Shown: positions 35,169 to 46,502, counted from the first letter of the stretch. The stretch: DNA of 64,000 nt from Lumbricus terrestris (GCA_949752735.1 OX457052.1:10368047-10432046), one strand, 5' to 3'. Numbers and translations: made by a program. The notes: a model not told the origin generated them from the letters alone.

Positions 35169-35726
35169 ACTGCTATTTCACTATAGGCTGGTTGTCTCTC
35201 TGTCTCAGGGCTGTCAAGAGAAATTCCGGGCTCCAAAATAATTGTACACAAGATAAAGTCTAAACAGTTGAAAACAACAGATGTGACAACAGAAACTAAT
35301 GAACATTGATAAATGTAGTGCATGGAGACAACGGGTACAATAACCCGAAAGGAAAGAAAATCCCACTAAGTAGGGGGAGCCCTAAGTGCAACGTAAACCC
35401 TGGAAGATGCTGGAAGATCAACCAACAATTGGTTGTTGGAATTTAAACAGTAGCAGCAGACCAAGTGCAGAAAGCCAAAGGTCAACGATCCAGTCTTTGA
35501 TATAAGCTTGTATCCGGTACAATCACTTTTTAATCTGCCGCCATTCGTATCAAGTGCATCAGCATGGGCCTCTAGCAGAAATCTTCTACGTGGTGGTGAT
35601 AAGAAGACGTTACAGCGGCTTCTCACATGAAGTATAGTTACAGCACAACAGATAACATAACAAAATAACCAATGGATCTCACTACATCGTCACCTCCTCT
35701 ATTTGCACAATCACAAAAGATCTCTG

Positions 35727-35935
35727 TGGTAGTGTAGGTGCCTTGGAGCTGGAAGGTTGCGGGTTCCAAAATCCACCTCAACCCGCCTCGTAGAGACCTT
35801 GAGCAAGTCCTTCACACACAATTGCTCAGGTGCTTCGCGTGAAACTACGATCCAGTGTCCGCGCTGTAGTCGTGAGCGCCTCCGACTAGAAATCTTGAAG
35901 GGAGATATAACAAGTGTTTATACATACATACATAA
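35727..35935 (+). mobile_element. tRNA-derived SINE, 5' shortened
   Basis: TGGTAGTGTAGGTGCCTTGG, GGGTTCCAAAATCCACC (B box disrupted), GCGAGTGAAG-type core, GTGAGCGCCTCCGACTAGAA, then (CATA)n. Confidence 0.75.
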
Positions 35936-36198
35936 TACATACATAAATACATTCATACCTGCATGGAGACAATGTTGTACATATATACAATCATACATAC
36001 AATGTCATACATACATACATACAATGTCATACATACATACAATCATACATACATACAATCATACATACATACATACATACATACATACATACATACATAC
36101 ATACATACATACATACATACATACATACATAGCCTACATACATACATACATACATACATACATACATACATACATACATACATACATACATACATACA
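35920..36198. repeat. (CATA)n
   Basis: Long tetranucleotide array trailing the SINE at 35727-35935, with ATGT interruptions. Confidence 0.97.
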
Positions 36199-36534
36199 AA
36201 GTAGACCTAGACAGATTTCATTTCACCAAAACAGAAACAAGTGTACCAAACGAAAATGACAAATTTAGATTTAAAAAACGCATTTATTTCTAGCTTTTTA
36301 ATTTGATCCTTCTAGCTAGAGCTGATTTTTAACATTTCGCATATTTTCTAAGTTCACAGTGAAAACAACACATGCCAGACCAAAGCCATTGGGGTCAACA
36401 ACAACATTGAGAATATGAAACAAAAAAACTGACGACTAAATCAATCAACCTGAATACTGAATAGCCTACATTCAAGTGTTCAAGCAAAGCCTTAGAGAAT
36501 AGAAAGACAGAATATTCACAAAAAAACCACCTAC

Positions 36535-36624
36535 CCTTCGTTACTTCAATGACGTCCTCAACAAGGTTTCGGAATCGTTGCAGCATAATGTCGCCGAACA
36601 CGCCTTCGTATTTCGTACGCACAC
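36535..36624 (-). CDS. Probable Slp/exophilin exon 4
   Basis: An open stretch of 30 codons reading VRTKYEGVFGDIMLQRFR and then NLVEDVIEVTKG, followed by donor AAGG|GTAGGT. The acceptor TCTAG gives the phase needed by exon 3 (A|GT, Ser) and the donor gives the phase needed by exon 5 (G|GC, Gly). It looks like an amphipathic helix; I do not recognise a domain. Weak points: an earlier AG (GATTAG, 11 bases upstream) is closer to the pyrimidine tract but would be out of phase. A CpG-rich region also lies immediately upstream, so this could instead be an alternative first exon. Confidence 0.55.
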
Positions 36625-37030
36625 CTAGACGGATCCTAATCCCAGGAAAAACACGCGCGGCACGTACGGTCCAACCAACCACAGTTCAAGTCTGATTTAA
36701 TTAAACGCCTGCCCTTCTATGCACCGACCGACATCAACTACATTCCGTTCTATCGCTATCCTTTGGTTGATTCGAAATCAGCAGACGGTCTTAGCACTTA
36801 AAAGCGACGAGGCCAAGTCGCCGTAGTGACGCGCTAACGGATATCTAACGCGGTGATTAAGTGTAGGGTCGTGGCCGGCAAGTACACGAGTGCACCGGCG
36901 ATGGACCCCGCTGACGGAGGACGGATGGACGGACGGATGGGCGGATGGATGGATGGACGGCTAGCATTCATTTCACCGCAATTCGATGCGCTGAAACAGA
37001 TTTGCCATCTTCGGCGCATTCATCGGCCAC
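36540..37030. promoter_or_regulatory. CpG-rich zone beside exon 4
   Basis: CpG-dense sequence without repeats (GCGCTAACGG, GTGGCCGGCAAG, CCGGCGATGG) that continues into exon 4 on one side and into a (GGAC/GGAT)n tract on the other. Could mark an internal promoter. No TATA box or initiator is obvious. Confidence 0.3.
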
Positions 37031-37059
37031 TTGCAGCACGTTTACGTCTATTCATCCAC

Positions 37060-37275
37060 TGCACGAGGAGGAGGAGAGGAGGAGGAGGAGGAGAGGAGGA
37101 GGTGGAGAAGGAGGAGGGGTATGGAGACCAAACCAGGAGGACGCACAGGTTAAAGAGGAAGAGTGGAAAGAAAACCTGGAGGGAAGAGGAAGAGTACTGG
37201 GAAAACTAGTTGGAGGAGCACGAAGATGAGGCGATTCAGGAGGAGGAGGAGGAGTAGGAGCAGAAGAGCGAGCGG
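37060..37275. repeat. GGA-rich purine tract
   Basis: GAGGAGGAGGAGGAG and AGAGGAAGAG sequence, almost purely purine on the plus strand; potential triplex-forming tract. Confidence 0.85.
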
Positions 37276-37434
37276 GAAAGAGAGAGGACAAGGAAGAGGT
37301 GGGTAAATAGAAGCTGGAGCACATATAGCAGACAGCATTGCTCGCTCGCTCGCCGCCTGGTCATGTCATGAATAATACAGCGGCGACGAAGCTAACGCAA
37401 CAACTAGACACCACAGTTGCCGAATGACATCAGT

Positions 37435-37670
37435 CTTTTTGTCCTTCTGTCCGTCCGTCTATATGTATGTCCGTCTGTCTGTATGTCCGTCTGTCTTTTT
37501 GTCCTTCTGTCTATCCGTCCGTCAGTCCGTATGTCTGTCTGTCTCTTTTCCTTCTGTCTGTCCGTTTGTCTGTCTGTCTGTCCGTTTGTCTGTATGTCTG
37601 TCTCTTTGTCCTTCTGTCTGTCCGTCCGTTTGTCTGTGTGTCTGTCTCTGGTCCTTCTCTTTGTCCAGTG
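37435..37670. repeat. (CTGT)n / (CCGT)n array
   Basis: Irregular CTGTCTGTCCGTTTGT repeat. Confidence 0.93.
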
Positions 37671-37764
37671 GTAAGCACAGCAATCGTTCCCGGAATCATT
37701 AATGGAAGCAAGCATTGGTGAAAACTGATCTGACGATGGACTGGATGCTACCAGTGAAGTAGCT

Positions 37765-37775
37765 CTCTCTCCCTA

Positions 37776-37867
<92 letters not shown>
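37765..37867. repeat. (CT)n(AT)n compound microsatellite
   Basis: About 34 CT units followed by 16 AT units. Confidence 0.95.
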
Positions 37868-37869
<2 letters not shown>

Positions 37870-37984
37870 TGTCTGTCTCTCTCACTCACTAGGAAGAGGC
37901 TGCACAGTGTATGACGGTTCAAACACGGTTTTCACTTTAGGCACATGCAACGATATGATGATGATTTGGCATAAGTGTTATGCA

Positions 37985-38110
37985 TCTATTATACATTTAT
38001 GAAGCACCTTTCACAGTGCACACCGATCGGAGGTGCTCCCAGTACGAAAGACCTAGAGAAGAGAAAGTAGTTTAAAAACGGTGAAAAGATGTGATTGGGG
38101 TAAACGTTAA
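37985..38110 (-). mobile_element. CR1/L2-like LINE tail
   Basis: TTATGAAGCACCTTTCACAG, GGAGGTGCTCCCAGTACGAA; minus orientation, about 120 bp. Confidence 0.5.
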
Positions 38111-39095
38111 TTTTAAAATATTAATGTGCCAATGGAGAGAGCTGATTCTGACTCTCTGTTTATTGGACTTCAACTGTTGGTCATGGTTTAACTCGTAACT
38201 CAGTTGTGTTCATTTCATGCAGAACATTTCATCTTTGCTCGGTTACAAGTGTCAAATTATGTTATCCAGAAATAAAGGTTTTAATCCAGCCTCAGCTGTT
38301 CCATTTGAACCTTTTGGATTGATCATTTGACTTGCACATCAATCACTTGAGAGTTTATCAAGTTTGTACAGACTACTGTTATCATGTGTTTGGTTGATGA
38401 TCTGTCAATAAAAAGCTACTGGAGCATCTTGAAGAAAGTGAAGAAATAGTTACAGGACTGTCACAACAGGTATTTGTGACAGGTGCACAATGAATGTTTC
38501 TAACAGAAGGGAAAATAGCAGCTTTTTAACTGAGAAATTGTACATTCAAAGCCAAGCAAAGCCAAAAACTATAAGGAAATATGTTAAAACAGGGATATGC
38601 TTAAACGCAACACCTCTTATCTCTTAGATTGAAATATTTTGGTATATAAGGAAATTGCATGAAATAAAACTGACCTACTTCAAGCCAATGAAATTCAGGC
38701 TAGACAAAAATTGAACTGCACAACTTGCTTCAAGATTTAAAAAAAACTAAATCAATGACACAAAAGCTTTAAGTAGGTTGCGAATAAAGAAATAAACCAG
38801 CTCATTTGCAGAAATAATAATAATAAAAAAACACACCACCAACAGAGAACAATTCAGATAACATTCTATGGTATTTGAAAAAATAATATGCCAAAATGAC
38901 TGATAAATAATTTATTTATACCACAAAAGTTAAGCTTCTAAATCTAGAAAAATTTTCAAGGAAAAGCAAATGAAACGCAATATAACCACATCGAAGAACA
39001 ATCAGTTTTAAAGCAGTGAAGGGAAGCAACAGCCACAAAGTCCCCATGAGTATCACAATGACAAGAGTTTGTAATGTCAGATAAATTGAGTGACT
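38110..39095. other. Intron, nothing recognised
   Basis: AT-rich sequence between a LINE tail and exon 3. Confidence 0.5.
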
Positions 39096-39098
39096 CAC

Positions 39099-39247
39099 TC
39101 CTCCGAGTCAAATGAGATGGACGGACACGTAGGAGGGATGCCTTCGCAACGTCGGCGCCAGTTACGACTTCGCTTGGTCCTCTGTCCGTACTACTCTTCC
39201 GCGGCACCTTTGCATAGAACCAGGTGGCACACTTGGCTTCCAGTTCA
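39099..39247 (-). CDS. Slp/exophilin exon 3: second helix of Slp homology domain
   Basis: Acceptor TTTTATCTGTAG precedes the exon; donor CGGAGGA|GTGAGT follows. The first T completes the ATT codon (Ile) begun in exon 2, giving KQ-IELEAKCATWFYAKV across the junction. This matches the acidic/aromatic helix (E-L-x-K-x-G-x-W-F in Slp4) that packs on Rab27 after the zinc finger. After it the sequence turns basic and Ser-rich (PRKSSTDRG, then LLRVRPSHLTRR), as expected for the start of the linker. Length is 149 nt, ending one base into a codon. Frame, splice sites and homology agree, so confidence is high although the exon is short. Confidence 0.85.
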
Positions 39248-39254
39248 CTACAGA

Positions 39255-40055
39255 TAAAAATTCATCATCAGCAACCAGTCAGCAGCATCAGCAGCAGTAG
39301 CAGCAGAATTAGACGCATCATATACGCCTGTGCCATAATTCACTGCTCATTCAAGCTGGCACTTATCGGAAGATTTGAATCCAACTAACCTTAATAGCCT
39401 ACTTGTTGCATGTTTAAACGACACTGCCATATCAAAGATGATTAATGTCACCCTCCTCTTTTATCCAGGCTTGGGACTGGCACTGGCAGAGAACAACCAG
39501 TGGCATTTAGAGTGGCTCGAAACAGTTCTACTAGCTAACCTTATTATCATCATTTCCAAACATATATAATACACATACGCACGTAAAATGGACGGAATAT
39601 TCCTGTGCTATTTGATTGGTCCTAATAACATCATTCTATTAATAATGTCCAAACAGAGCACAGTCTGTTATATAATAGTTCTCAGTATAATTTACATATT
39701 TAAAGCATATATCATATGTATAGTCAATGAACCATTCCTATAATTAAACACACATCTATACATGGATGAGACTCAGCACAACAGCTCAGTACATACTAAG
39801 TCCGCAGCATCAATACTGCCAGTCCAAAGTCTTTCAAAGGGAGGAGGGTGATGTTAACGATTCGCACAGAAAGATGTCGATTAATACTGCAATTTAACTG
39901 TGAAACCGAAAATAGTTTGGGCAAATTAGCGTAGACAGCAGAGCTTTTCAATTTATACTTAAAAGGAGCTACAGCAATTACCTTCAAACATACATACCTA
40001 CTGGTAAATACACAAGCATATTGCTACATATACATACAAGCATACATACAAAATT
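39255..40055. other. Intron, nothing recognised
   Basis: AT-rich; a short CAG/AGC cluster near 39280 only. Confidence 0.5.
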
Positions 40056-40059
40056 CACA

Positions 40060-40556
40060 CAATGATAATTGTAATTGTAATTGATTGTAATTGAACATTT
40101 ATATAGCGCCGCTCACAGATTCAGTGGCGCTCCCGACCCAAGCTAGTGCTCCCGCTAACAAATAGTATAGTCTTCAGGCGTTTACAAAACAGAGGAAGAG
40201 AAAGGCCAAGAAGCTCAGAACGTAGCTTGTGAGGAAGGCGGTTCCAACAAGTAGGGCCAAGATATGCGAAGCTGCTGGACTGGGCCGTAGCTCCACGCAT
40301 GTGCGGGACAACTAGAAGGCCATTAGCAGCCGAGCGAAGGGCAGAGCGGCCAGGAAGAGTGGAGACCAAGTTACACAATGCCCGAAGATAAGAGGGGGCT
40401 ACCCCGAGAAGAGAGTTGTGCATAAGAGTCAGAATCTTGAACTCAATGCGCTGAGGTACAGGAAGCCAATGAAGAGTGTCCCGAATAAAATCAGATATGT
40501 GAGAGAATTTGGGAAGACCAGCAAACAGGCGGGCAGCAGCAAAGTCAACGATAATA
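40060..40556 (-). mobile_element. CR1/L2-like LINE 3' end with open RT C-terminus
   Basis: About 120 codons without a stop: FAGLPKFSHISDFIRDTLHW, LPVPQRIEFKILTLMHNSLL, GVAPSYLRALC, PTCWNRLPHKLRSE and FCKRLKTILF. This is the terminal region of a CR1/L2-type reverse transcriptase. 3' sequence GTGAGCGGCGCTATATAAAT and a (TTACAA)n-like tail follow. Truncated 5'. Confidence 0.8.
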
Positions 40557-40559
40557 CTG

Positions 40560-41055
40560 ATTACATATTGCATACATGCATAATTGCAAACATACATAAA
40601 TACATTACATACACATAAACATATATGCATTCATATAAACATAAAATACACATACATACACATAAATATACATGCACATTGCACACACATACATATACAC
40701 GCATACTAACAAAGATACATGCGCACATAGTATTTATTTAGCATTTCAATCTAACGACACGCGTTTGCTGAAGCAAGCATATCAAGTGCAGTTAATCGAA
40801 TTCCCTTAGCCTTAAATTGTCTTGGAATCGGATGACAAGGCGTTGATTGATGACAGTGCTGAAAAGTCAAGCACTGGCTGAGAGTCAGTGCAGGTCTACA
40901 GCTGCATCCCATCCGAGTACAGGTGAACTAGTGAGAGGAAGTTTACACCACAGGCATACTGCTCAGATGAGACTTACTACACCTTGGGTGCATTACCCAG
41001 AGGAGTGCTATGCACCTAAGGTGTGCTACTCAAAGAAGACTTACACCTGGACACC
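40560..41055. other. Intron, CATA-rich
   Basis: Irregular ACATACATA sequence beyond the LINE, then unique sequence. Confidence 0.5.
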
Positions 41056-41059
41056 ATGT

Positions 41060-41485
41060 GATGCAACCATTGTACACTCTATGCGATGCAACCTTTTTAC
41101 ACCATGACTCTATGTGATGCAACCATTTTACACCTGAAATCTATGTGATGCAACCATTTTACACCTGAAATCTATGTGATGCAACCATTTTACACCTGAA
41201 ATCTATGTGATGCAACCATTTTACACCTGGATTCTATATGATGCAAACATTTTACACCTGGACTCTATGCGATGCAAACATTTAACACCTGGACTCTACG
41301 TGATACAACCATTTTACACCTGAAATCTATGTGATGCAACCATTTTACACCTGAAATCTATGTGATGCAACCATTTTACACCTGTGCACTATATGGTGCT
41401 ACCATCTTACACCTGGGCTCTACGTAATACACCTGGAATTTATGCGATGCAACCATTTTACAACTGTGCACTATATGATGCAACT
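41060..41485. repeat. 31-bp minisatellite, about 13 copies
   Basis: Unit TCTATGTGATGCAACCATTT TACACCTGAAA. Three central copies are identical; edges are diverged. Confidence 0.95.
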
Positions 41486-41734
41486 ATTAAATGCTGCTTG
41501 GGCATTATGAAAGTGGTGCCAGAGAAGTCAGAGCAGAGCGTCCGTACATCAGATAAAAATCCAATTACAAGTCAATTGCCTGGCTAGCTAGGGGGTTTAC
41601 TAATACATACAATTACATGACAAGATCAGACACCTTCTTTCCATCACAGCTGAGACTCAGTTTCAAATTAGTTCTTGCCATTTCTAGTCCACAATAAAAA
41701 GTACCTGGTAGGCTAGTTTGCCACCACATAATTG

Positions 41735-41850
41735 TATTGTATTGTATCGTCTGTCTGCCAGTACGTCGACTTAACTGTCAGTCTGTTTGTCAGTATGTCT
41801 GTCTGTCAGTATGTTTGTCTGTCTGTCAGTACGTGTCAATAAGTCTGTGT
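41735..41850. repeat. CTGT / CAGTATGT repeat
   Basis: Same type as 23725-24005, with a short (GTATT)n beside it. Confidence 0.8.
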
Positions 41851-42358
41851 GTCGCACACCTTCTGACACTCAAATAATCCCAAGGGTCTGGATGCCAGGC
41901 CAGTGTATCACAGGAATCTGTTTAATTACCATCCTACACATGTACCAAATTTAAAACCATGTGAAAGTGGCATGTATGTGCAAACACACTTCTAAGATCT
42001 ATGCATCACACAGGAGTCAGCACAGCAGATTCAAAATCACAACTGTTAGATTGCAATCCAAGTGCACAGCCGATAGTCCAGAAAGCTGCACCTTATGAGC
42101 GGAGATACGGATACTTCTAATGCAAACAAAACGTACTTAGAATCTGCACAGCGTCACCAGCTAAATAAGTGCTGTAAAAGATTCTAATCGCAACCAATAC
42201 CAAAGGGGTGTATAGGAAATCATCAATCAATCAAAAGACACTGGTAGACATCATTTCAAAGTTTATCATACGTAGAGTGACAAGCTGGATGAGCTGCAGC
42301 TGGATTGAATATGATTTTAATCAAGCCCTGGATAAACTTCAAAGAGCTGGACACTTAC

Positions 42359-42571
42359 ATCTGTTTCATGCAAAACACACAGAGAACTTTGCCTGCAGGA
42401 ACGACGTGTTGACATTTGTCGCACACCTTCTGCAAACACTGTACACAGATGACGCCCCTGTTGAAGAACCAACCGAACGCCTCACAGCACCGACTGCAAC
42501 TCTCCGTTGCGCTGCGGTCACCCCTGTTCACCCCTTTCATGCGAAGAGCCCGCAGTTCCTCCTTCAGTTGT
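42359..42571 (-). CDS. Slp/exophilin exon 2: end of helix 1 and FYVE-like zinc finger
   Basis: Acceptor TTTTTATTCAG precedes the exon and donor CAGAT|GTAAGT follows it. The exon encodes QLKEELRALRMKGVNRG and then a cysteine-rich module with four CxxC pairs in order: CSRC, CVQC, CDKC, CVFC. That is the two-zinc fold of the Slp homology domain (related to FYVE and to the RIM/rabphilin fingers). An additional Cys follows the first pair, as I recall for MyRIP. The GWFFNRGVIC stretch sits between the first two pairs as in the family. The exon runs from codon 37 to codon 108 (1 + 210 + 2 nt). It lies about 2.9 kb from exon 1. This is the most diagnostic exon in the window. Confidence 0.92.
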
Positions 42572-42839
42572 CTGAATAAAAAGAAAATTCAACAAATTCA
42601 ACAGCTGCAATAATTTGTGTTGTAGTGGTCAATTCAATTTTCGTTTAATCAAGACTTCAGGCTGGCAGAACGCAGCCTGTGACATATACAACTAATTTTT
42701 TTACGTGCAAGTTCATTTACAAGCAACATAAATAGACATAAATGGATGTATCGGGTCTGAAGTAATATTAACTGATCTGAGTTTGTTGCAGGATATGCTA
42801 GGCTAAAAATTGTTTTTGAACATTTTGTTGGTATCTGAC

Positions 42840-43030
42840 CATTTAGAAAGTGGTTCTCACAGTAAGAGCTTTTCATTGGTGCTCCCAGTGCGTTCCACCT
42901 CGAGAGAAAAGGCAGTTGTCTTGAAGTGAAAGAAGGACGAGGAAAGATTGCCAGAGAGTATGAGACAGAGCGAACTGACGGGGGGCTTGGGGGGGGGAAG
43001 TAGTACATTCCATAAGATGAGACGCAGGCA
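42840..43030 (-). mobile_element. CR1/L2-like LINE tail remnant
   Basis: GAAAGTGGTTCTCACAGTAA, GGTGCTCCCAGTGCGTTCC followed by AG-rich decayed sequence; minus orientation. Confidence 0.4.
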
Positions 43031-43199
43031 GAAATTATTTGCATTGAACCATTGTGCTGAATATATGCCCCTAGCAGCAAGATATTAAAATCCTTCTGGG
43101 TCTCCATTTTCATGCCATTTAATTTCTGTCTTTACATACTTTATTATGTATAAATTTGCAATTTATTGTCACGTGCATAACTACATATTGCATTGCTGA

Positions 43200-43680
43200 T
43201 ACTTTGTGGTGCTGTATGATTCAGAAACCAGGACCAGGACAAAAGCATCTACAAAAAGACTGGAGGTATTTGAAATGTGGACCTGGAGAAGAATGGAGAT
43301 CAGCTAGACAGAGCATAAAACAAACAAAGAAGCACTGGGATGAATTGGAGAAGAAAGAAAATTGATAAGAACAATAAGAGGAAGACAAAGAATTAATGGA
43401 TTGGATGCACTACGCTGAGGAGATTCTCTGCTAAAAAAAATAGTGATCGAGGGAGAAAAAATGGAGAGTAAAAGAACAAGAGGAAGACCGAGACATATGA
43501 TGCTAGACTGGATGATGGAGGACGGATACGAAAAACTCAAAGAGAAGGCACAGTGGAGGATGGAGTGGCAGCATTGGACATTCAAATCTGCCAGAGAACC
43601 TGAAAGACGAAGACGATGCATCTTTTAATTAAGAGTGCCTTGCCTCGAAATACTGTCAATAAAAACACTGATTGAATGAT
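43200..43680 (+). mobile_element. RTE-like LINE RT C-terminus
   Basis: Second half open: VIEGEKMESKRTRGRPRHMM, LDWMMEDGYEKLKEKAQWRM, EWQHWTFKSAREPERRRR. The first half is shifted (KRLEVFEMWTW-like). The 3' end CTGTCAATAAAAACACTG is followed by (GATT)n, from which the adjacent higher-order array seems to have grown. Confidence 0.72.
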
Positions 43681-44062
43681 TGATTGACTGACTGATCGAT
43701 TGACTGATTGATTGACGGATTGACTAATTGATTGTCTGACTGATTGATTGACTGATTGATTGACGGATTGACTAATTGATTGTCTGACTGATTGATTGAC
43801 TGATTGATTGACGGATTGACTAATTGATTGTCTGACTGATTGATTGACTGATTGATTGACGGATTGACTAATTGATTGTCTGACTGATTGATTGACTGAT
43901 TGATTGACGGATTGACTAATTGATTGTCTGACTGATTGATTGACTGATTGATTGACGGATTGACTAATTGATTGTCTGACTGATTGATTGACTAACTGAC
44001 CGATTGATTGGCTGATTGATTGACTGATTTTCTGATTGATTGACTGATTGATTGATCTCTCC
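43670..44062. repeat. GATT-derived higher-order array, 48-bp unit
   Basis: The 48-bp unit TGATTGATTGACTGATTGAT TGACGGATTGACTAATTGAT TGTCTGAC repeats five times with no visible difference between about 43735 and 43990. It is itself made of variant GATT tetramers. It follows the tail of the RTE-like LINE; a second tail-like phrase (AAGAATGCCTTGC) follows the array. Confidence 0.95.
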
Positions 44063-44399
44063 TGCTAAATTTTAAATAAGAATGCCTTGCTTGAAAGTGA
44101 CATGACTTGTTCTACCCAAACTCATCGTTGTGGATGACTTGTGCTGTCTCTCTATTAAACCGATTTCTTCCGAGTCTCTAATGAATCCTTTCATGTACCA
44201 AGATGTAATACATCGTCGTCTGGTCATCAATGACAAAATATATCATCAAGCAACGTAGTCGTAACTTTGTATCTTGACTTCTGGGGTGATTTAGGCCTAC
44301 AATCGACCTTCAAACTGCTCACAGCTACTTAGTGCAATATAGGTTTTCAACTGTTTTTTTAATCATACAGACTCACCCCCTATGTGATCTCAAAAATGA

Positions 44400-45050
44400 T
44401 TTCTGGTGTCTATTTAGATGGCCCTGGTGTCTTTTAAATGGCATATGGTGCAGCATTGGTGCGGTGCCCTTTCAAATCGTGACTGGTGTCCTTTGAAATG
44501 GTGTATGGTGTCCTTTGAAATGGTGTCTGGTGTCTTTTGAACAGGTGTCTGGTGTCCCTTGAAATGGTGTCTGGTGTCCTCTGAAATGGTATCTGGTGTC
44601 CTCTGAAATGGTATCTGGTGTCGCTTTATATTGCAACTGCTGTCCTTTTAAGCTATGTATGGTGTCTTTTTAAATGGCATCTGATGTCCTTTGAGATGGT
44701 GTTTGGTGTCCTTTGAAATGGTGTTTGGTGTCCTTTGAAATGGTGTTTGGTGTCCTTTGAAATGGTGTTTGGTGTCCTTTGAAATGGTGTTTGGTGTCCT
44801 TTGAAATGGTGTCTGGTGTTTTTTAAATGGTGTTTGGTGTCCTTTGAAATGGTGTTTGGTGTCCTTTGAAATGGTGTCTGGTGTTTTTTAAATGGTGCCT
44901 GGTGTCCTTTGAAATGGTGTTTGGTGTCCTTTGAAATGGTGTTTGGTGTCCATTTAAAAGCCACTTTGTGTCCTTTTAAACAACATCTGGTGTCCTTTTA
45001 AAATTCTAAATCATATCTGGTGCTCTTTCAGATTGAGTCTAGTGCCCTTA
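44400..45050. repeat. 22-bp minisatellite
   Basis: Core unit TGGTGTTTGGTGTCCTTTGA AA, homogeneous at 44690-44960 and degenerate toward both edges. The minus strand reads as a long KDTKHHFKGHQ-like ORF, an artefact of the repeat. Confidence 0.95.
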
Positions 45051-45096
45051 TTACCAGTTTCTGATTTATGGCATACTGTTCAAGAAGCCATGTATT

Positions 45097-45098
45097 GC

Positions 45099-45160
<62 letters not shown>
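45097..45160. repeat. (CAAT)15
   Basis: Nearly perfect. Confidence 0.95.
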
Positions 45161-45162
<2 letters not shown>

Positions 45163-45514
45163 ATCAAACAATCAATCAGCCAATTTTAAAAAGGTTAAGA
45201 GTATAAATCTTGCAATGAGATGCACTCTCAAAATCAAACTTGATGCTACTTATCTATTTGTGTTCTTAACAACTATCAACATCAATCAGACAATACAATA
45301 ATGCAGACAATACTGGCTTGCACCAAGTTGCACAGCAACCATTCCCAACCAAACGTGAATGCAACAGAATGCTGTAAAAATGTTGCAACAGTAAAATTGC
45401 CCAGCAAAATGTTGCAACAGTATTTGAAAAACTGCAAAGCATATTAACAAGTTTAGAACACAGATCTGTAAACATCCATGTAAAGTGTCAACCACAATTG
45501 GAAAAAATACTTAC

Positions 45515-45624
45515 TTTATCCGCGTCTGTTCCAAAGCACGGAGTTCAGTGTCTCTCTTCAGTACGGATAGAATTGTCTCTTTCTCTTCACTCGTCAAATA
45601 ACTGAGATCCAGATCGGCAGCCAT
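45515..45624 (-). CDS. Slp/exophilin exon 1 (first coding exon)
   Basis: Starts at an ATG in strong context (AAG before it, G after it). It encodes residues 1-36, beginning MAADLDLSYLTSEEKETILS and ending ...LEQTRIK. The LSYL-T-EE start and the VL-RD-EL spacing match the first Rab27-binding helix of Slp4/Slp5-type proteins (family knowledge). A near-perfect donor, AAA|GTAAGT, follows at 45514-45509. The exon ends two bases into codon 37, and the single A that begins exon 2 completes AAA (Lys). No convincing 3' splice site precedes the ATG, so this may be the true first exon or may be preceded by a 5'UTR exon. Possible promoters are the CpG-rich zone at 47.3-47.75 kb and the TATA cluster at 51.9 kb. 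Confidence 0.88.
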
Positions 45625-45629
45625 CTTGA

Positions 45630-46215
45630 ATGAATTGTCGCAACGCAGTTCAATGTATTATTATATCGAAATACTTCAGGTTACGTGAACTCACAACTCT
45701 AGAACAACTCAGTCACTGCCCGAGGAAGACAGACAGCAGCACCATTGCACGCCTCATGACTAGACATCCTGGAAAAAGTAATAACACAACCAGTATGAGA
45801 ATTGTAGCAAAAAAAGGAAGGGGGTCAGATGTTGATTTATATGAACTTGATGTGTGTAATGAGGACTTTGCTATGGGGTTCTAAGAAAGACTAGGGGTGG
45901 TTGAACCTCCCACAACCCCCAGAAATTCTCACCCTGAACACAACGTATTAATTTACCGACTAGTTTCAAGCACTTATCGCATGCGTAGAATCCATTTGTT
46001 TGAAAGAGGCGTAGATAGCGTACGTTTGCGGACAGGAAGGAGTCATGCAAAGGTCAGAGTGAAATAGTGGGACCAGATAATTTGATTTAAATGGACATCG
46101 TAAGTTGGTGTGCTGTGGCATGCGATGTAGAAAACAACGAGTTGGACAACAAGCGTAACCGAAGAGTAGCAAGACTAGACACAAGAGACTGAACACACAT
46201 GCAAGTTCAGCAATT
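45630..46215. other. Region upstream of Slp exon 1
   Basis: Presumed 5'UTR or intron. No TATA box or clear CpG island directly at the ATG. Confidence 0.4.
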
Positions 46216-46221
46216 GTGTAT

Positions 46222-46451
46222 GTTAGAAAGTGGTACAAAACTTAGAAGTGACACTATGTAAGAAAGGCTATGTAAGGGCTAATCTTTATACCACTTTCTT
46301 GCATATTATAATATGTAAAAAAGTGGTTTATGGCAAACTGTTTAAGAATGTAAGAAAGTGGTATACAACTTAGAATTGATAATACGTAAGAAAGCGGTAT
46401 AAAACTTAGATGCAATAATTATCAATTCTAAGCTTTATACCGCTTTCTTAC
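46222..46451. repeat. Palindrome-rich element with GTAAGAAAGYGGTAT motifs
   Basis: Five copies of a 15-bp motif, three forward (46222, 46349, 46386) and two inverted (46288, 46437). The strongest hairpin pairs 46386-46409 with 46428-46451 (one mismatch in 24). A 14-bp perfect alternative stem pairs 46369-46382 with 46419-46432. Followed by a TA microsatellite. Probably a MITE or hairpin satellite; non-coding. Confidence 0.6.
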
Positions 46452-46454
46452 ATA

Positions 46455-46460
46455 CTATAC

Positions 46461-46502
<42 letters not shown>
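46455..46502. repeat. (TA)n
   Basis: Follows the palindrome-rich element at 46222-46451. Confidence 0.95.

Noticed and set aside
42208..42579. 123-codon plus-strand ORF over exon 2
   Set aside because: It is the antisense shadow of the zinc-finger exon; the minus strand has the CxxC pattern and splice sites.
43670..44062. CRISPR-like array
   Set aside because: Direct tandem repeats without unique spacers, in a eukaryotic context.
44653..44964. 103-codon ORF rich in KDTKHHFKGHQ
   Set aside because: Translation of the 22-bp minisatellite.
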